From the NCBI GenBank assembly GCA_046331095.1, contig JAXLRM010000003.1, positions 992,001 to 1,056,000 of the forward strand: a stretch of DNA of 64,000 bases, written 5' to 3'. Under the pieces are notes generated by a model. That model had not been told where the DNA came from. It saw nothing but the letters and a program-made list of their open reading frames with translations, and made no database searches. The stretch comes from JAIBAC01 sp046331095. GTDB taxonomy: Bacteria; Actinomycetota; Acidimicrobiia; UBA2766. Each line of letters opens with the position of its first letter. Position 1 is the stretch's first letter. The position numbers and the translations under genes were made by a program. Below are positions 15,415 to 24,924 of this stretch, piece after piece.

Positions 15415-16170
15415 ATGCAACGTGAGTGGTGGCGCAACTTCGGCGAGATCTACATCCGCGGCGGCGAGGTAGCGCGCCTCGACGCCGAGGCCGAGGTCGA
15501 GGCGGAGGCGGCCTGGAAGCTCCTCGGCCTCGATGCCGGCGCGCGCGTCGTCGACGCACCTTGCGGCTTCGGCCGCCACGCCGTGCGTCTCGCCGCGTGG
15601 GGCTTCGGCGTGTGGGGCATCGACGTGGACGCGGCCCTCCTCGACGAGGCACGCCGGCGCGCCGCCGCCGTCGGCGTCGACGCCGTCTTCGACGAGGGCG
15701 ACCTGCGCGAGCTGCCGGTCCCCGACGGCTGGGCCGACGCGGTGCTCAACCTTGCCAGCTCGGTGGGCCTGTTCGCGTCGGAGTCCGACAACTCCGCTGT
15801 CTTCGACGAGGCCTACCGCGTCCTGCGCCCGGGTGGGCGCATCCTGGTCGAGACCTCCCATCGCGACTCGGTGGTCACCTCGGCTCCCGTGTCGGAGTGG
15901 TCCGAGAGCCCCGACGGCACCCTCGTGCTGCAGCGACGCCGCTTCGATCCTGTCGAGGGCCGGCTCCTGCAGCAGTTCACGATCGTGGGCGCCGACGGCG
16001 AGCGCCTCGAACGGCACCTGCGCCCACGCCGCTACGCGCTCACGGAGCTGGCGGCGCTGATGACGGCCAGCGGCTTCGTCGACGTGGAGTTCCACGGCGG
16101 ATGGCGAGGCGAACCGGTGTCGGTGACGAACAGGGTCGTGGCGCTCGCCACGCGTCCGCACGCGCACTGA
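15415..16170 (+). CDS. Class I SAM-dependent methyltransferase
   Basis: 251 aa. Motif I is VVDAPCGFGRHAV (about residues 45-57), the acidic end of strand 2 is GIDVDAALLDEAR, motif II-like region VLNLASSVGLF, and motif III follows LRPGGRILVET. A start of the QREWWRNFGEIYIRGG type and the C-terminal half are family-specific for small-molecule methyltransferases; the acceptor is unknown. -10 TAGCAT (15400-15405) lies about 9 nt before ATG 15415. Confidence 0.87.
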   Translation: MQREWWRNFGEIYIRGGEVARLDAEAEVEAEAAWKLLGLDAGARVVDAPCGFGRHAVRLAAWGFGVWGIDVDAALLDEARRRAAAVGVDAVFDEGDLRELPVPDGWADAVLNLASSVGLFASESDNSAVFDEAYRVLRPGGRILVETSHRDSVVTSAPVSEWSESPDGTLVLQRRRFDPVEGRLLQQFTIVGADGERLERHLRPRRYALTELAALMTASGFVDVEFHGGWRGEPVSVTNRVVALATRPHAH

Positions 16171-16198
16171 GCTCGAGAGACAACACAGGAGGGTCCGA

Positions 16199-16423
16199 AT
16201 GAACGACTTCGACACGACATGGCTGGACGGCGTCGCGACGAACTGCGGCGTGGACGCGCTGACACCCGAGGTGATCGACGCGCTCCTCGACGCCGCCGGC
16301 CGGGCCGCACGCGCGACCGACGACCGCCGCAACGCCCCGCTGGCGTGCTTCATCGCCGGCCTCGCGCTCGGTCGCAAGGGAGACGCCGCGACCCCGACGT
16401 CGATCGGCGACCTCGTTCCCTGA
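16199..16423 (+). CDS. Small DUF6457-like protein
   Basis: This 74-aa protein has a strong GGAGG (8 nt before ATG 16199). The sequence WLDGVATNCGVDALTPEVIDALLDAA, then RAARATDDRRNAPLACFIAGLALG, resembles the short DUF6457 proteins of actinobacteria often found near molybdenum cofactor genes. No Mo-cofactor gene is adjacent; the nearest related gene is the MoeB-like fusion at 56.3 kb. Function unknown. It follows the methyltransferase by 28 bp and may be cotranscribed. Confidence 0.7.
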   Translation: MNDFDTTWLDGVATNCGVDALTPEVIDALLDAAGRAARATDDRRNAPLACFIAGLALGRKGDAATPTSIGDLVP

Positions 16424-16425
16424 GC

Positions 16426-16959
16426 TCAGGGCTGGGCGCAGAGGCGCTGGCTGCGGGCACCGAAGGTGTCCCGCGCGATCATCGCGACCTCGCCCTCGGT
16501 GTTGCGCGTGTACACCTTCTCCTGGTCGACCTCGCCCGGGGTGAACGCCAGCGCGGCGGTCCCCTTCGAGGTCTCGAACTCGATCACGAGCGGGGTCTTC
16601 TGCACGGGCGGCTGCTCGAGTCTCTGGCTGAGCAGGAACCCCGGCGGGGCGCGACCGACCACGTACTCGGGCGCGTTGCCGCCCGAGTCGAGTCCCTCGA
16701 TGCGCCAGAGGGTCCGGGAGTGGTCGGCGTTGCCGTCGCCGCTGTCGGGGTACAGCGAGACCGCCTCGACCTTCTCGTCGCCGCACGTCAGGTACAAAGC
16801 CACGAGAGAGCGCGCGTCGTCCTTGGGACGGGTCAGACCGACGGGTTCGTAGGTCTGACCCGTGGTGCACGCCCCGAGGAGAGCGAGGACGACAACGAGC
16901 ACGCCGGCGCCGGCGCACCGCGCACGAACAAGCCGGCGCCGCGATGCCGTCACCATCAC
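16426..16959 (-). CDS. Putative lipoprotein
   Basis: This 177-aa protein has Arg-rich n-region, hydrophobic stretch AGVLVVVLALLGAC with a lipobox (LGAC, Cys about 31), so it is exported and lipid-anchored. The mature part has no recognised domain and two further Cys near its ends. ATG 16959 overlaps the stop of the proline-rich membrane protein by 4 bp (ATGA), so the two are translationally coupled and may act together at the cell surface. Confidence 0.8.
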   Translation of the reverse strand: MMVTASRRRLVRARCAGAGVLVVVLALLGACTTGQTYEPVGLTRPKDDARSLVALYLTCGDEKVEAVSLYPDSGDGNADHSRTLWRIEGLDSGGNAPEYVVGRAPPGFLLSQRLEQPPVQKTPLVIEFETSKGTAALAFTPGEVDQEKVYTRNTEGEVAMIARDTFGARSQRLCAQP

Positions 16960-18260
16960 CGCAGCGTGAACGCGGACGACTCCTGGTAGGCCAGCAGCGC
17001 GAACCGCACCTCGCTGCGCAGGGCGACGACATTGCCACCGGCCTTGTCGATGCTCACGTGCTCGGTCCAGTAGTCACCGTTGGGGCCGCTCACCGATGTG
17101 GTGGCCACCCAGGTGCTGCCGGCGTCGGCGACAGACGTCACACCGGTCAGCTTCTCCGAAGCCGATCCCGCCGATGCCGTGCAGTCGGCCTGGGTGTCCC
17201 CGGCTGCCTGAGCGCCGGCCGGCAGCAGCGGCCCCGAGCACGTCATCGTGATCTGGCCGTTCTGGACGGTCCGGCTGCGTGGCCCCGCACCGAGGCTGCC
17301 ACCGACGGCGCAGTACGACGACGACACCGTGGTGCCTCCCGCGGCGATCGCGAGCCCCGAGCAGCCGCCGTCGCCCGCGGTGACCGTTGCGGTCACGGTG
17401 CCCGGCACCGGCACGATCTTCGACCAGAACGCGACCGGCACCGTGCCGGAACCGTTGTAGCTGTAGGTGCCGGCGGGCATCGGTCGGGGCGCAGGACCCG
17501 CTGCATCCCCACCGCTGTCGCCACCACCGGAGGAGCCCGACGAGCCGTTCGGAGGCGTGTACGGGATGAACTTGCCCGACGTGCCGCTTCGGTACGGCGG
17601 CATGTACTTCGACGTCCCCGAAGGCCCCGTCGGGGTCAACGGCGATACGTCGTAGTTCCACAGCGGGTTGGGGTCTCCCGGCGCGGTGGCGTCCGCGGGC
17701 GACGACGAGGACTCGACGCCGTCGGTGACGCGGTGCACGGCGTCGCTGTCGAAGGCGTACTGGGCCGGTCGGTCCTGGTCGTGCGCCGGTCCGAGGAACA
17801 GGAAACCGAGGACCGCCACGGCTGCGAGGACAGAGGCCGCGACCGCTCCGGCGATCGCGAGGTTGCGCGGCTTCGCCCGGCGCAGCCGCGCGCGCAGACC
17901 CTTGGGCTCCAACGCTGCGACGGTGGCGGTGACCGCGCCGGTCCCCAACACGGGTGCTGACGGTGGCCGCGGAGGCTCGGGCGGGTGCGGGAGGGGCGGC
18001 CGCGGCGGAGTCGGAGCCGCGGACGTGAACGCCGGTGGCCGATCGGCGTGGCCCACCACGGCGGTGACACCCAGCGACGGGGGAGGCTTCAGAGGCGGCC
18101 GCGGCGGTGCCGGCGCTGCTGGGGGAGCAGCCGCGACTGCCACGCCACCGGACGTCGCCGCGGGGGTGGCTGCGGAGGCCCCGGCCTCGGCAGGCGTCGG
18201 AGCGACGTCTCCGCCTCCGAACCTGCCGCCGTTTGGGGATTCACCCTCGACCACGCCCAC
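16956..18260 (-). CDS. Proline-rich single-pass membrane protein
   Basis: 434 aa. Residues ~1-120 are disordered, Pro/Ala/Gly-rich and cytoplasmic; one membrane span follows basic RLRRAKPRNLA (IAGAVAASVLAAVAVLGFLFLG, about residues 134-155); then a Ser/Gly/Pro-rich linker and an extracytoplasmic domain (about 265-434) with several Cys (GGCSGLAIA, SSSYCAVGG, MTCSGP, ADCTAS) that could form disulfides. No family recognised. It is the first gene of the pair with the coupled lipoprotein. Confidence 0.75.
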   Translation of the reverse strand: MGVVEGESPNGGRFGGGDVAPTPAEAGASAATPAATSGGVAVAAAPPAAPAPPRPPLKPPPSLGVTAVVGHADRPPAFTSAAPTPPRPPLPHPPEPPRPPSAPVLGTGAVTATVAALEPKGLRARLRRAKPRNLAIAGAVAASVLAAVAVLGFLFLGPAHDQDRPAQYAFDSDAVHRVTDGVESSSSPADATAPGDPNPLWNYDVSPLTPTGPSGTSKYMPPYRSGTSGKFIPYTPPNGSSGSSGGGDSGGDAAGPAPRPMPAGTYSYNGSGTVPVAFWSKIVPVPGTVTATVTAGDGGCSGLAIAAGGTTVSSSYCAVGGSLGAGPRSRTVQNGQITMTCSGPLLPAGAQAAGDTQADCTASAGSASEKLTGVTSVADAGSTWVATTSVSGPNGDYWTEHVSIDKAGGNVVALRSEVRFALLAYQESSAFTLR

Positions 18261-18414
18261 ACCTCAGGTCAACGCGCACCGACGAGGACCCATCGGTCAC
18301 ACACTGTAGCTCGCTCGCCACCCTGTCGCCCTGGGCCGGATTCGACGCCGATCGGGCGCGTTCCTCCAGCGTGGCGGGCATGCCGCCTGTCGTCGGGCTC
18401 CGGTGGGAGCGCAG

Positions 18415-20034
18415 TCACTCGGCGGTGGTCAACTCCCCCGCTGCGTACCGAGCCCGCAGGACCTTCTTGTCGAACTTGCCGACGCTCGTGCGCGGTACGG
18501 CGTCGACGAACGCCCAGTGCTCGGGGATCCACCACTTGGCGACCCGCGACTCGAGGTAGTCGCGCAGCGCCTCGGGCTCGAGGTGGGCGCCCTCGCGGCG
18601 CACCACGCACGCCAGCGGCCGCTCCTGCCACTTCTCGTCGGGGATGCCCACGACGGCGGCCTCCATGACGTCGGGGTGTCCCATGATCGTGTTCTCGAGC
18701 TCGACGCTGGAGATCCACTCGCCGCCGGACTTGATCACGTCCTTGGCGCGGTCGGTGATCTGGAAGAACCCGCGTTCGTCGATCCAGCCGACGTCGCCGG
18801 TACGCAACCAGCCGTCGTGGAACTTCTCGGGGTCGGGGTCGCCGTAGTACGACGCCGTCACCCACGGGCCGCGCACCTCGATCTCGCCGACCGACTCGCC
18901 GTCGCGGGGCAGCTCGGTGCCGTCGTCGGCGACCGCACGCATCTCGACGCCCATCACCACTCGGCCTGTACGGCTGCGCCAGTCCATCTCCTCGGCAGGG
19001 TCCGATCCGGCCGGAGGGTGAGCGACCGCGCCCAGCGGGGAGGTCTCGGTCATGCCCCAAGCCTGGGTGATCGTCACCCCGTAGCGTTCCTTGTACGCCT
19101 CGATGAGGCCGCGGGGCACCGCCGAGCCGCCCACGACCACCGTCTCGAGCGAGGAGAGGTCGAGCTCGTGGGACTCGCCGTAGGCGAGCAGGTCGTTCCA
19201 GATCGTCGGGACCGCACCCGACATCGTCGGCTTCTCGGCCTCGATCAGCTTCGCGAGCGGCTCGGCCTGCAGGAACCGTCCCGGCATGATGAAGTCCGCG
19301 CCCACCATCCACGCCGCGTAGGGGATCCCCCACGCCATCGCGTGGAACATCGGCACGATCGGCAGGACCTTGTCGTCCTCGCGCAACGACATGACAGAGC
19401 CCGCTATCTCGGCGAGGGCGTGGAGGTACGTCGAGCGGTGCGAGTAGACGACACCCTTGGGGTTGCCGGTCGTGCCCGACGTGTAACACATCGCCGCCGC
19501 CGAGCGCTCCTGCAGGTCGGGGTAGTCGTAGCCGCCCGACTCCGCCGCGAGGAGGTCCTCGTAGCGGTGCACCTCGCGCCCGAGCGCGGATGCGTCGCCC
19601 ATGCCGACCACGACGATGTGCTCGACGGTCTCGATCTCGCCGATCACGCGGGCGAGCAGCGGCACGAGGGAGTCGTCGATGATCACGACCTTGTCTGCCG
19701 CGTGGTTGACGACGTAGACGAGCTGTTCCGGGAAGAGCCGGATGTTGAGCGTGTGCAGGACCGCGCCCATGGCCGGCACACCCAGATAGGCCTCGAGGTG
19801 CTCCTGGGTGTTCCACGAGAACGTCCCGACACGGTCGCCGATGCCCACGCCGAGGCGGGCGAGCGCCGCGGCGAGGCGGTCGGCGCGGTCGGCGACCTCG
19901 GCGAAGGTCGCGGAACGTGCCTTCTCACCTTCCCACGTGGAGACGACCGAGGCGCCGTAGACGCGCCGCCCGTGCTCGAGGATGTCGCGGATCAGCAGGG
20001 GCGGGTCTTGCATCGTGGACTCGAGCTCGGGCAC
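18415..20034 (-). CDS. Long-chain acyl-CoA ligase-like AMP-binding enzyme
   Basis: This 539-aa ANL-superfamily enzyme activates a carboxylic (fatty) acid with ATP and CoA. Motifs: P-loop YTSGTTGNPKGV (A3), QAWGMTETSP (A5), GWLRTGDVGWID (A7), KSGGEWISS (A8) and C-terminal GKFDKK with the catalytic Lys. The type matches FadD/medium- to long-chain acyl-CoA synthetases. GTG 20034 has a strong SD (GAGGGGG, 6 nt upstream); ATG 20013 is an alternative. It diverges from the alpha/beta hydrolase-like gene. Confidence 0.9.
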   Translation of the reverse strand: MPELESTMQDPPLLIRDILEHGRRVYGASVVSTWEGEKARSATFAEVADRADRLAAALARLGVGIGDRVGTFSWNTQEHLEAYLGVPAMGAVLHTLNIRLFPEQLVYVVNHAADKVVIIDDSLVPLLARVIGEIETVEHIVVVGMGDASALGREVHRYEDLLAAESGGYDYPDLQERSAAAMCYTSGTTGNPKGVVYSHRSTYLHALAEIAGSVMSLREDDKVLPIVPMFHAMAWGIPYAAWMVGADFIMPGRFLQAEPLAKLIEAEKPTMSGAVPTIWNDLLAYGESHELDLSSLETVVVGGSAVPRGLIEAYKERYGVTITQAWGMTETSPLGAVAHPPAGSDPAEEMDWRSRTGRVVMGVEMRAVADDGTELPRDGESVGEIEVRGPWVTASYYGDPDPEKFHDGWLRTGDVGWIDERGFFQITDRAKDVIKSGGEWISSVELENTIMGHPDVMEAAVVGIPDEKWQERPLACVVRREGAHLEPEALRDYLESRVAKWWIPEHWAFVDAVPRTSVGKFDKKVLRARYAAGELTTAE

Positions 20035-20169
20035 TGGTTCCCCCTCTTCGTTGGGTGCCTCCGACGGCTGCGGCGAGTCTGCCCGGACCCCCCGGGGTTC
20101 GCCAGCCGGTCCGCCCCGACGGCGACCTGGGCGCGCCCGGAACGGGCGGATGGGCCAGAATCAGAGACG

Positions 20170-21879
20170 ATGGGTAGGGCACGAGGGACGTTCCGCACCG
20201 GGGAGGGGGTTCCCTGGTGGGCGGCGCCGTGGCCCTGCGACGCGACCTGGGACCGGGCGTTCGCCGGGTTCTGGCCCCATCCCGTGGTCCGGCGCTTCGT
20301 GCCCCTCGCGCAGGAGTACGGGCCGAGCCCCTCGGGCTGCGCCTACTTCACGTTCGACGCCCCTCCCGGCGCCGTGACGGCCGAGATCGTCGACTGCGAC
20401 GACGGCCGGCGCATCCCGGCGGAGACGCGCATGCTCGGTGCCGGGAGCCGTTACTTCCCCGATCACGTGGCCGCCGTAAGCCCGGTGCCCGGCTTCGTGA
20501 TGCGCGAGGGCGTCGCGCACGCGGTCCTCCTCCGCGCCGACGCAGCCGAACCCGACCCCGCGATGGCCGCGTTGCTCGCCGGCGCAGGCCCTGCGCCGTG
20601 GCGTGCCGCGTTCGCGCCGCTCCTGAGTTGCGGTGTCCCCACGAGCGGGGTCGTCGCCGCCACGGTGTTCACGCCCGCAGACCAGGTGCGGCCTGGCCTC
20701 GACGCGGCCGCGGCCGCCATGGGTCACGCCGACGCCGCCGACTTCAGCGGTCCCCTCCTCGCCCGGCCAGGACCGCGTGGCACCGGCATGGTCGAGGGCC
20801 GCTGGCGAGCACCGCAGTTCCGCACCGGCCGTGCCCGCAGGGTCCTCTCGGGCGGCGCGCCGGCGGCGGCACCGACAGAGGACGAGGAGGTCCCCTTCGG
20901 CCTCGTCCTGCCGCCCGGACCCCCGCCGGAGCGAGGCTGGCCCCTGCTGCTGTCGATCCACGGCGGCGGCTGCCGCTACCGCGATCGCCTACCCGAGATC
21001 TGCGGCGCGGCCGCGCCGGCAGGGATAGCGGTCGCGGCGCAAACGCTTCCCTACAACCCCGGGCGTGTCCACGGCGGCCGCACCTACGGCGACATCGCGT
21101 ACTTCAACGTGTTCAACCCCCAGGCGGCGGTGGGGCTCTTCTTCCAAGCTGTCGTCGAGCAGATGCTGTTCCTGCGCCTCCTGACGAGGGCGGGAGCGCA
21201 GCAGCGCTGGCCTCTCGATCCCGAGCGCATGTACGTGATCGGCCACAGCAACGGCGGGACCACCGCCGGCGTCCTCCTCGCCGTCGAGCCGATGCTGCGC
21301 GGCGGCGTGGTGGCGGGCTTCGGCGGCAACATCGGCGCCTACGTCGAGGACAGCGAGGTCATCGCCGGCGGCATGGACCCGCTCTGGCCCGCGCTCACCG
21401 GACGGCGCGCGCGCGCCGAACCACGGTCACGATTCCACCCCGTCGTCAACCTCGCCCACACGGCATGGGGGGTCTGGGACACCGCCAACATGGCGCCACG
21501 CTGGATCCTGCGTCCATCTGCGGGCGTCCCGCCGCGCCACGTGTACCTCGCACAGGGGATGCACGACGAGTACGCCTCGGTGCGCAACTCGACGGCGGTG
21601 ATCTGCGCCGCGGGCCTCGACGTCGCCGAACCGCCCGCGCCGACACCCGAGGCCGCCCACGCCCACCAGGTGCGTCGCATGCGTGGACGTGCACACGTCG
21701 ACCTGCCCGTGCGCGACAACGTCGAGTCGTCGGCCGGCGGGTTGCGCACCGGTGTCGCCGTCGAGGCGGTCTCGCTCGCGTCCGGTCACGAGGTCTGCTT
21801 CGAGCACCGCGAGGTCCTCGACCAGTGGGTCGGCGCGATCGCGTCGCACGCCCGCGGCGACGGCTGGGTCGTCCGCTAG
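20170..21879 (+). CDS. Putative alpha/beta hydrolase, 569 aa
   Basis: The C-terminal half has the alpha/beta-hydrolase layout: oxyanion region LLLSIHGGGCRYRDR, nucleophile elbow GHSNGGTT, and a late EVCFEHREV. The N-terminal ~230 residues are family-specific and unrecognised (WWAAPWPCDATWDRAFAGFWPHP). No signal peptide is seen, so a cytoplasmic esterase or amidase is the best guess. The catalytic His is not certain (GHEVCFEH is a candidate). ATG 20170 is the first good start; the frame is open far upstream but antisense to the ligase gene. The 103-bp palindrome lies 50 bp after the stop. Confidence 0.65.
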   Translation: MGRARGTFRTGEGVPWWAAPWPCDATWDRAFAGFWPHPVVRRFVPLAQEYGPSPSGCAYFTFDAPPGAVTAEIVDCDDGRRIPAETRMLGAGSRYFPDHVAAVSPVPGFVMREGVAHAVLLRADAAEPDPAMAALLAGAGPAPWRAAFAPLLSCGVPTSGVVAATVFTPADQVRPGLDAAAAAMGHADAADFSGPLLARPGPRGTGMVEGRWRAPQFRTGRARRVLSGGAPAAAPTEDEEVPFGLVLPPGPPPERGWPLLLSIHGGGCRYRDRLPEICGAAAPAGIAVAAQTLPYNPGRVHGGRTYGDIAYFNVFNPQAAVGLFFQAVVEQMLFLRLLTRAGAQQRWPLDPERMYVIGHSNGGTTAGVLLAVEPMLRGGVVAGFGGNIGAYVEDSEVIAGGMDPLWPALTGRRARAEPRSRFHPVVNLAHTAWGVWDTANMAPRWILRPSAGVPPRHVYLAQGMHDEYASVRNSTAVICAAGLDVAEPPAPTPEAAHAHQVRRMRGRAHVDLPVRDNVESSAGGLRTGVAVEAVSLASGHEVCFEHREVLDQWVGAIASHARGDGWVVR

Positions 21880-21929
21880 GCCCCGGTCCCTGCCGGCCCC
21901 GGTCCCGGCCGCCCCCGGTCCCGGCCCCT

Positions 21930-22032
21930 TTGGAGAACGATCCGGCCAAACACGAGGGCTTGGAGAACTGCGACGACACCTAGGCGCGCTCCTGTTCTCC
22001 AACCTCGGGCAGGTGGCCGGTCTGTTCTCCAA
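21930..22032. repeat. 103-bp palindromic element (family C, copy 1)
   Basis: Two 9-bp blocks TTGGAGAAC on the left and two GTTCTCCAA on the right, with CCGGCCAAA/TGGCCGG between the blocks, form an almost symmetric palindrome. It lies between the convergent hydrolase-like and SfLAP genes, after a G/C-rich tandem stretch (21880-21929). Same length as copies at 42186, 49651 and 53346. Confidence 0.9.
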
Positions 22033-22070
22033 CCCAAGCCGGGGGAGCCGCCGAGCGCGCCGAGGGCGAG

Positions 22071-22757
22071 TCAGCCGCCGAGCGCGCCGAGGCCACCGAG
22101 GCCGTCGCCGAGGATCTTGGCGCCCAGGAGCACCAGGACGACGACCGTGATCACCACGCTGTTGGCGACCATGAAGCGCCGCACGGACTCGAGCAGGGAG
22201 ACCCCCCACTGCCCGCCCACGAGGCGGACCACGACGGCGCCCACGACCGTGAGCGACGCGAGGGTCACGAACACGGCGACCGCCACGACGACGTCGGCGC
22301 CGTGCACGCCGGCCTCGACCATCGACGTCGCGGCGGCAGCGGTGAGCACGAAGTTCTTCGGGTTGGCCGCCGACAACAGCACGCCCAACATCAACGCCCT
22401 CGATGCGCCCGCGTCGTCGAGCGAGACCATCCAGCCCGGGGCGGCCTCCACCTCGTCCACGGGTGCCCGCTTCCACCACTTGCGGATCCCGCCGAAGACG
22501 AGTCCCGCGCCGAAGAGGATCCGGAGCCAGTCGGCGGCGACCGCCGAAGTGCCGCCCGAGTCGTCGGCGCCCCCGAAGACGGCGACGACGAGGGCGGTGA
22601 CGACCACGAGGCCGGCGACCCAGCCGGCGGCGAAGAGCGGGCCGTTGCGGCGGCCGTGGGGGCCGGCCAGGATGAGCACGACGCCGATCACCGGGAACGG
22701 GCTGAGCGCGACTGCCAGCGCAGCCGGCAACACGGCGCCGATCGACTGCAGCAGCAA
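22071..22757 (-). CDS. GAP/SfLAP-family membrane protein (sulfolipid-addressing type)
   Basis: This 228-aa protein has six predicted membrane spans and the family start (SIGAVLPAALAVALSPFPVIGVVLIL) and SAANPKN in the middle. The family includes mycobacterial Sap, which helps move glycolipids across the membrane. Transport role here is inferred only. It is the last gene of a minus-strand run (DUF3592, methylmalonyl-CoA mutase, this gene), 13 bp after the mutase. Confidence 0.82.
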   Translation of the reverse strand: MLLQSIGAVLPAALAVALSPFPVIGVVLILAGPHGRRNGPLFAAGWVAGLVVVTALVVAVFGGADDSGGTSAVAADWLRILFGAGLVFGGIRKWWKRAPVDEVEAAPGWMVSLDDAGASRALMLGVLLSAANPKNFVLTAAAATSMVEAGVHGADVVVAVAVFVTLASLTVVGAVVVRLVGGQWGVSLLESVRRFMVANSVVITVVVLVLLGAKILGDGLGGLGALGG

Positions 22758-22770
22758 CCGAACGCCCCGG

Positions 22771-24915
22771 CTACGCGGCGCGGCGCTTGCGGATCAGGTC
22801 CATGACGGTGCGGGCCGCGTCGGGGATGTGGGTGCCGGGGCCGAAGATCGCGCCGGCACCGGCTGCGTGCAGCTCGTCGTAGTCCTGGGGTGGGATCACC
22901 CCGCCGCAGACCACGACGACGTCGCCGGCACCACGCTCGGCGAGCGCCGCGACGAGCTGGGGTACGAGCGTCTTGTGGCCGGCGGCCTGCGACGACACCC
23001 CGACGACGTGCACGTCGTTGTCGACGGCCATCTCGGCTGCCTCTGCGGGGGTCTGGAACAGCGGGCCGACGTCGACGTCGAAACCGAGGTCCGCGAACGC
23101 GGTCGCGATGACCTTGGCGCCGCGGTCGTGGCCGTCCTGGCCGAGCTTGGCGACGAGGATCCGCGGCCGCCGCCCCTCCTCGCCGGCGAACTCGGCGACG
23201 TCGGCGACGAGCGCGGCCCAGTCGTCGTCACCGGCGTAAGCGGCCCCGTACACGCCGCTCACGGTGCGCACCGTCGCGTTGTAACGACCGAAGACCGTCT
23301 CCATCGCATCGCTGATCTCTCCCAGTGTCGCCCGCGCGCGGGTCGCCGCCACGGCGAGGTCCAACAGGTTGGCGTCGCCCGCCGCACCCGCTGTGAGCGC
23401 CTCGAGGGCCGCCGCTGTAGCGGCCTCGTCGCGCTCTGCCCGGATCCGCTCGAGCCGCGCCACCTGGGACGCACGCACGGCGGCGTTGTCGACGTCGAGG
23501 ATCTCGAGCTGCTCCTCGGTGTCGGGGCGGTACTTGTTGACCCCGACGATGACCTCCTCGCCGCGGTCCACGCGTGCCTGGCGCCGCGCGGCGGCTTCCT
23601 CGATGCGCAGCTTGGGCATCCCCGACTCGATCGCCTTGGTCATCCCGCCGAGGCCTTCGACCTCCGCGATCAGCGCCCACGCCTCGCGGCAGAGCGACTC
23701 GGTGAGCGCCTCGACGTAGTAGCTCCCGCCGAGGGGGTCGACGACGTGGGTGACGCCGGACTCCTCGGCGATCACGAGCTGTGTGTTGCGGGCGATGCGG
23801 GCGCTGAAGTCCGTCGGCAGCGCGATCGCCTCGTCGAGGGCGTTGGTGTGCAGCGACTGGGTCCCGCCGAGGACCGCGGCGAGCGCCTCGAGCGTGGTGC
23901 GCACCACGTTGTTGTAGGGGTCCTGCTCGGTCAGGCTCACACCCGACGTCTGGCAGTGGGTGCGCAACATCATCGACGACGGCTTCTGCGGGTCGAACCG
24001 CGAGATCACCCGGGCCCAGAGCTTGCGGGCGGCCCGCAGCTTGGCGACCTCCATGAAGAAGTTCATCCCGATCGCGAAGAAGAACGACAGGCGCCCGGCG
24101 AACGCGTCGATGTCGAGGCCGCGGTCGAGCGCGAAGCGCACGTACTCGAGCCCGTCCGCGATCGTGAACGCGAGCTCCTGCACCTGGGTCGCGCCCGCCT
24201 CCTGCATGTGGTAGCCCGAGATCGAGATCGAGTTGAACCGCGGCATCTCGCGGCTCGTGTACTCGATGATGTCGGACACGATCCGCATCGACGGCGCCGG
24301 CGGGTAGATGTAGGTGTTGCGGACCATGAACTCCTTGAGGATGTCGTTCTGGATGGTCCCGGTGAGCTGGTCGCGGCCCACACCTTGCTCCTCGGCCGCG
24401 ACGATGTACGCGGCAAGGGTCGGGATAACGGCGCCGTTCATCGTCATCGACACCGACATCCGGTCGAGGGGGATCCCGTCGAAGAGGATCTTCATGTCCT
24501 CGACGGAGTCGATCGCGACGCCTGCCTTGCCGACGTCGCCGACCACGCGGGGGTGGTCGCTGTCGTAGCCGCGGTGGGTGGCGAGGTCGAAGGCCACCGA
24601 GAGGCCCTTCTGGCCGGCGGCGAGGTTGCGCCGGTAGAACGCGTTGGACTCCTCCGCGGTCGAGAAACCCGCGTACTGGCGGATCGTCCAGGGGCGGTTG
24701 GCGTACATCGTCGCCCTCACGCCACGGGTGAACGGCGCGAAGCCGGGCAGGGCGCCGAGGTCCTCGATGCCCTCGAGGTCGGCGGCGGTGTAGAGCGCCT
24801 TGACGTCGATGCCCTCGGGGGTGTGCCACACGAGGTCGTCGGGGCTCTTGCCCCTCAGCTCGGATTCGGCGAGGTCGCGCCACTCACCCAGGTCGTGTTC
24901 GGGAAGATCAGGCAT
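22771..24915 (-). CDS. mutB: Methylmalonyl-CoA mutase, catalytic subunit with B12 domain
   Basis: This 714-aa adenosylcobalamin enzyme interconverts (R)-methylmalonyl-CoA and succinyl-CoA (propionate metabolism). The TIM barrel has PWTIRQYAGFSTAEESN and RTHCQTSGVSLTEQDP; the C-terminal ~130 residues form the B12 domain with the lower-ligand motif GQDGHDRG and GVSSQAAGH. No small subunit, MeaB chaperone or epimerase is seen nearby; the family's small subunit may be elsewhere. Minus-strand TAGCAT (24927-24922) is 7 nt before ATG 24915, so it may also have its own leaderless promoter inside the end of the DUF3592 gene. The PduO adenosyltransferase at 59.0 kb could supply its cofactor. Confidence 0.96.
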   Translation of the reverse strand: MPDLPEHDLGEWRDLAESELRGKSPDDLVWHTPEGIDVKALYTAADLEGIEDLGALPGFAPFTRGVRATMYANRPWTIRQYAGFSTAEESNAFYRRNLAAGQKGLSVAFDLATHRGYDSDHPRVVGDVGKAGVAIDSVEDMKILFDGIPLDRMSVSMTMNGAVIPTLAAYIVAAEEQGVGRDQLTGTIQNDILKEFMVRNTYIYPPAPSMRIVSDIIEYTSREMPRFNSISISGYHMQEAGATQVQELAFTIADGLEYVRFALDRGLDIDAFAGRLSFFFAIGMNFFMEVAKLRAARKLWARVISRFDPQKPSSMMLRTHCQTSGVSLTEQDPYNNVVRTTLEALAAVLGGTQSLHTNALDEAIALPTDFSARIARNTQLVIAEESGVTHVVDPLGGSYYVEALTESLCREAWALIAEVEGLGGMTKAIESGMPKLRIEEAAARRQARVDRGEEVIVGVNKYRPDTEEQLEILDVDNAAVRASQVARLERIRAERDEAATAAALEALTAGAAGDANLLDLAVAATRARATLGEISDAMETVFGRYNATVRTVSGVYGAAYAGDDDWAALVADVAEFAGEEGRRPRILVAKLGQDGHDRGAKVIATAFADLGFDVDVGPLFQTPAEAAEMAVDNDVHVVGVSSQAAGHKTLVPQLVAALAERGAGDVVVVCGGVIPPQDYDELHAAGAGAIFGPGTHIPDAARTVMDLIRKRRAA

Positions 24916-24924
24916 GGCGCGATG

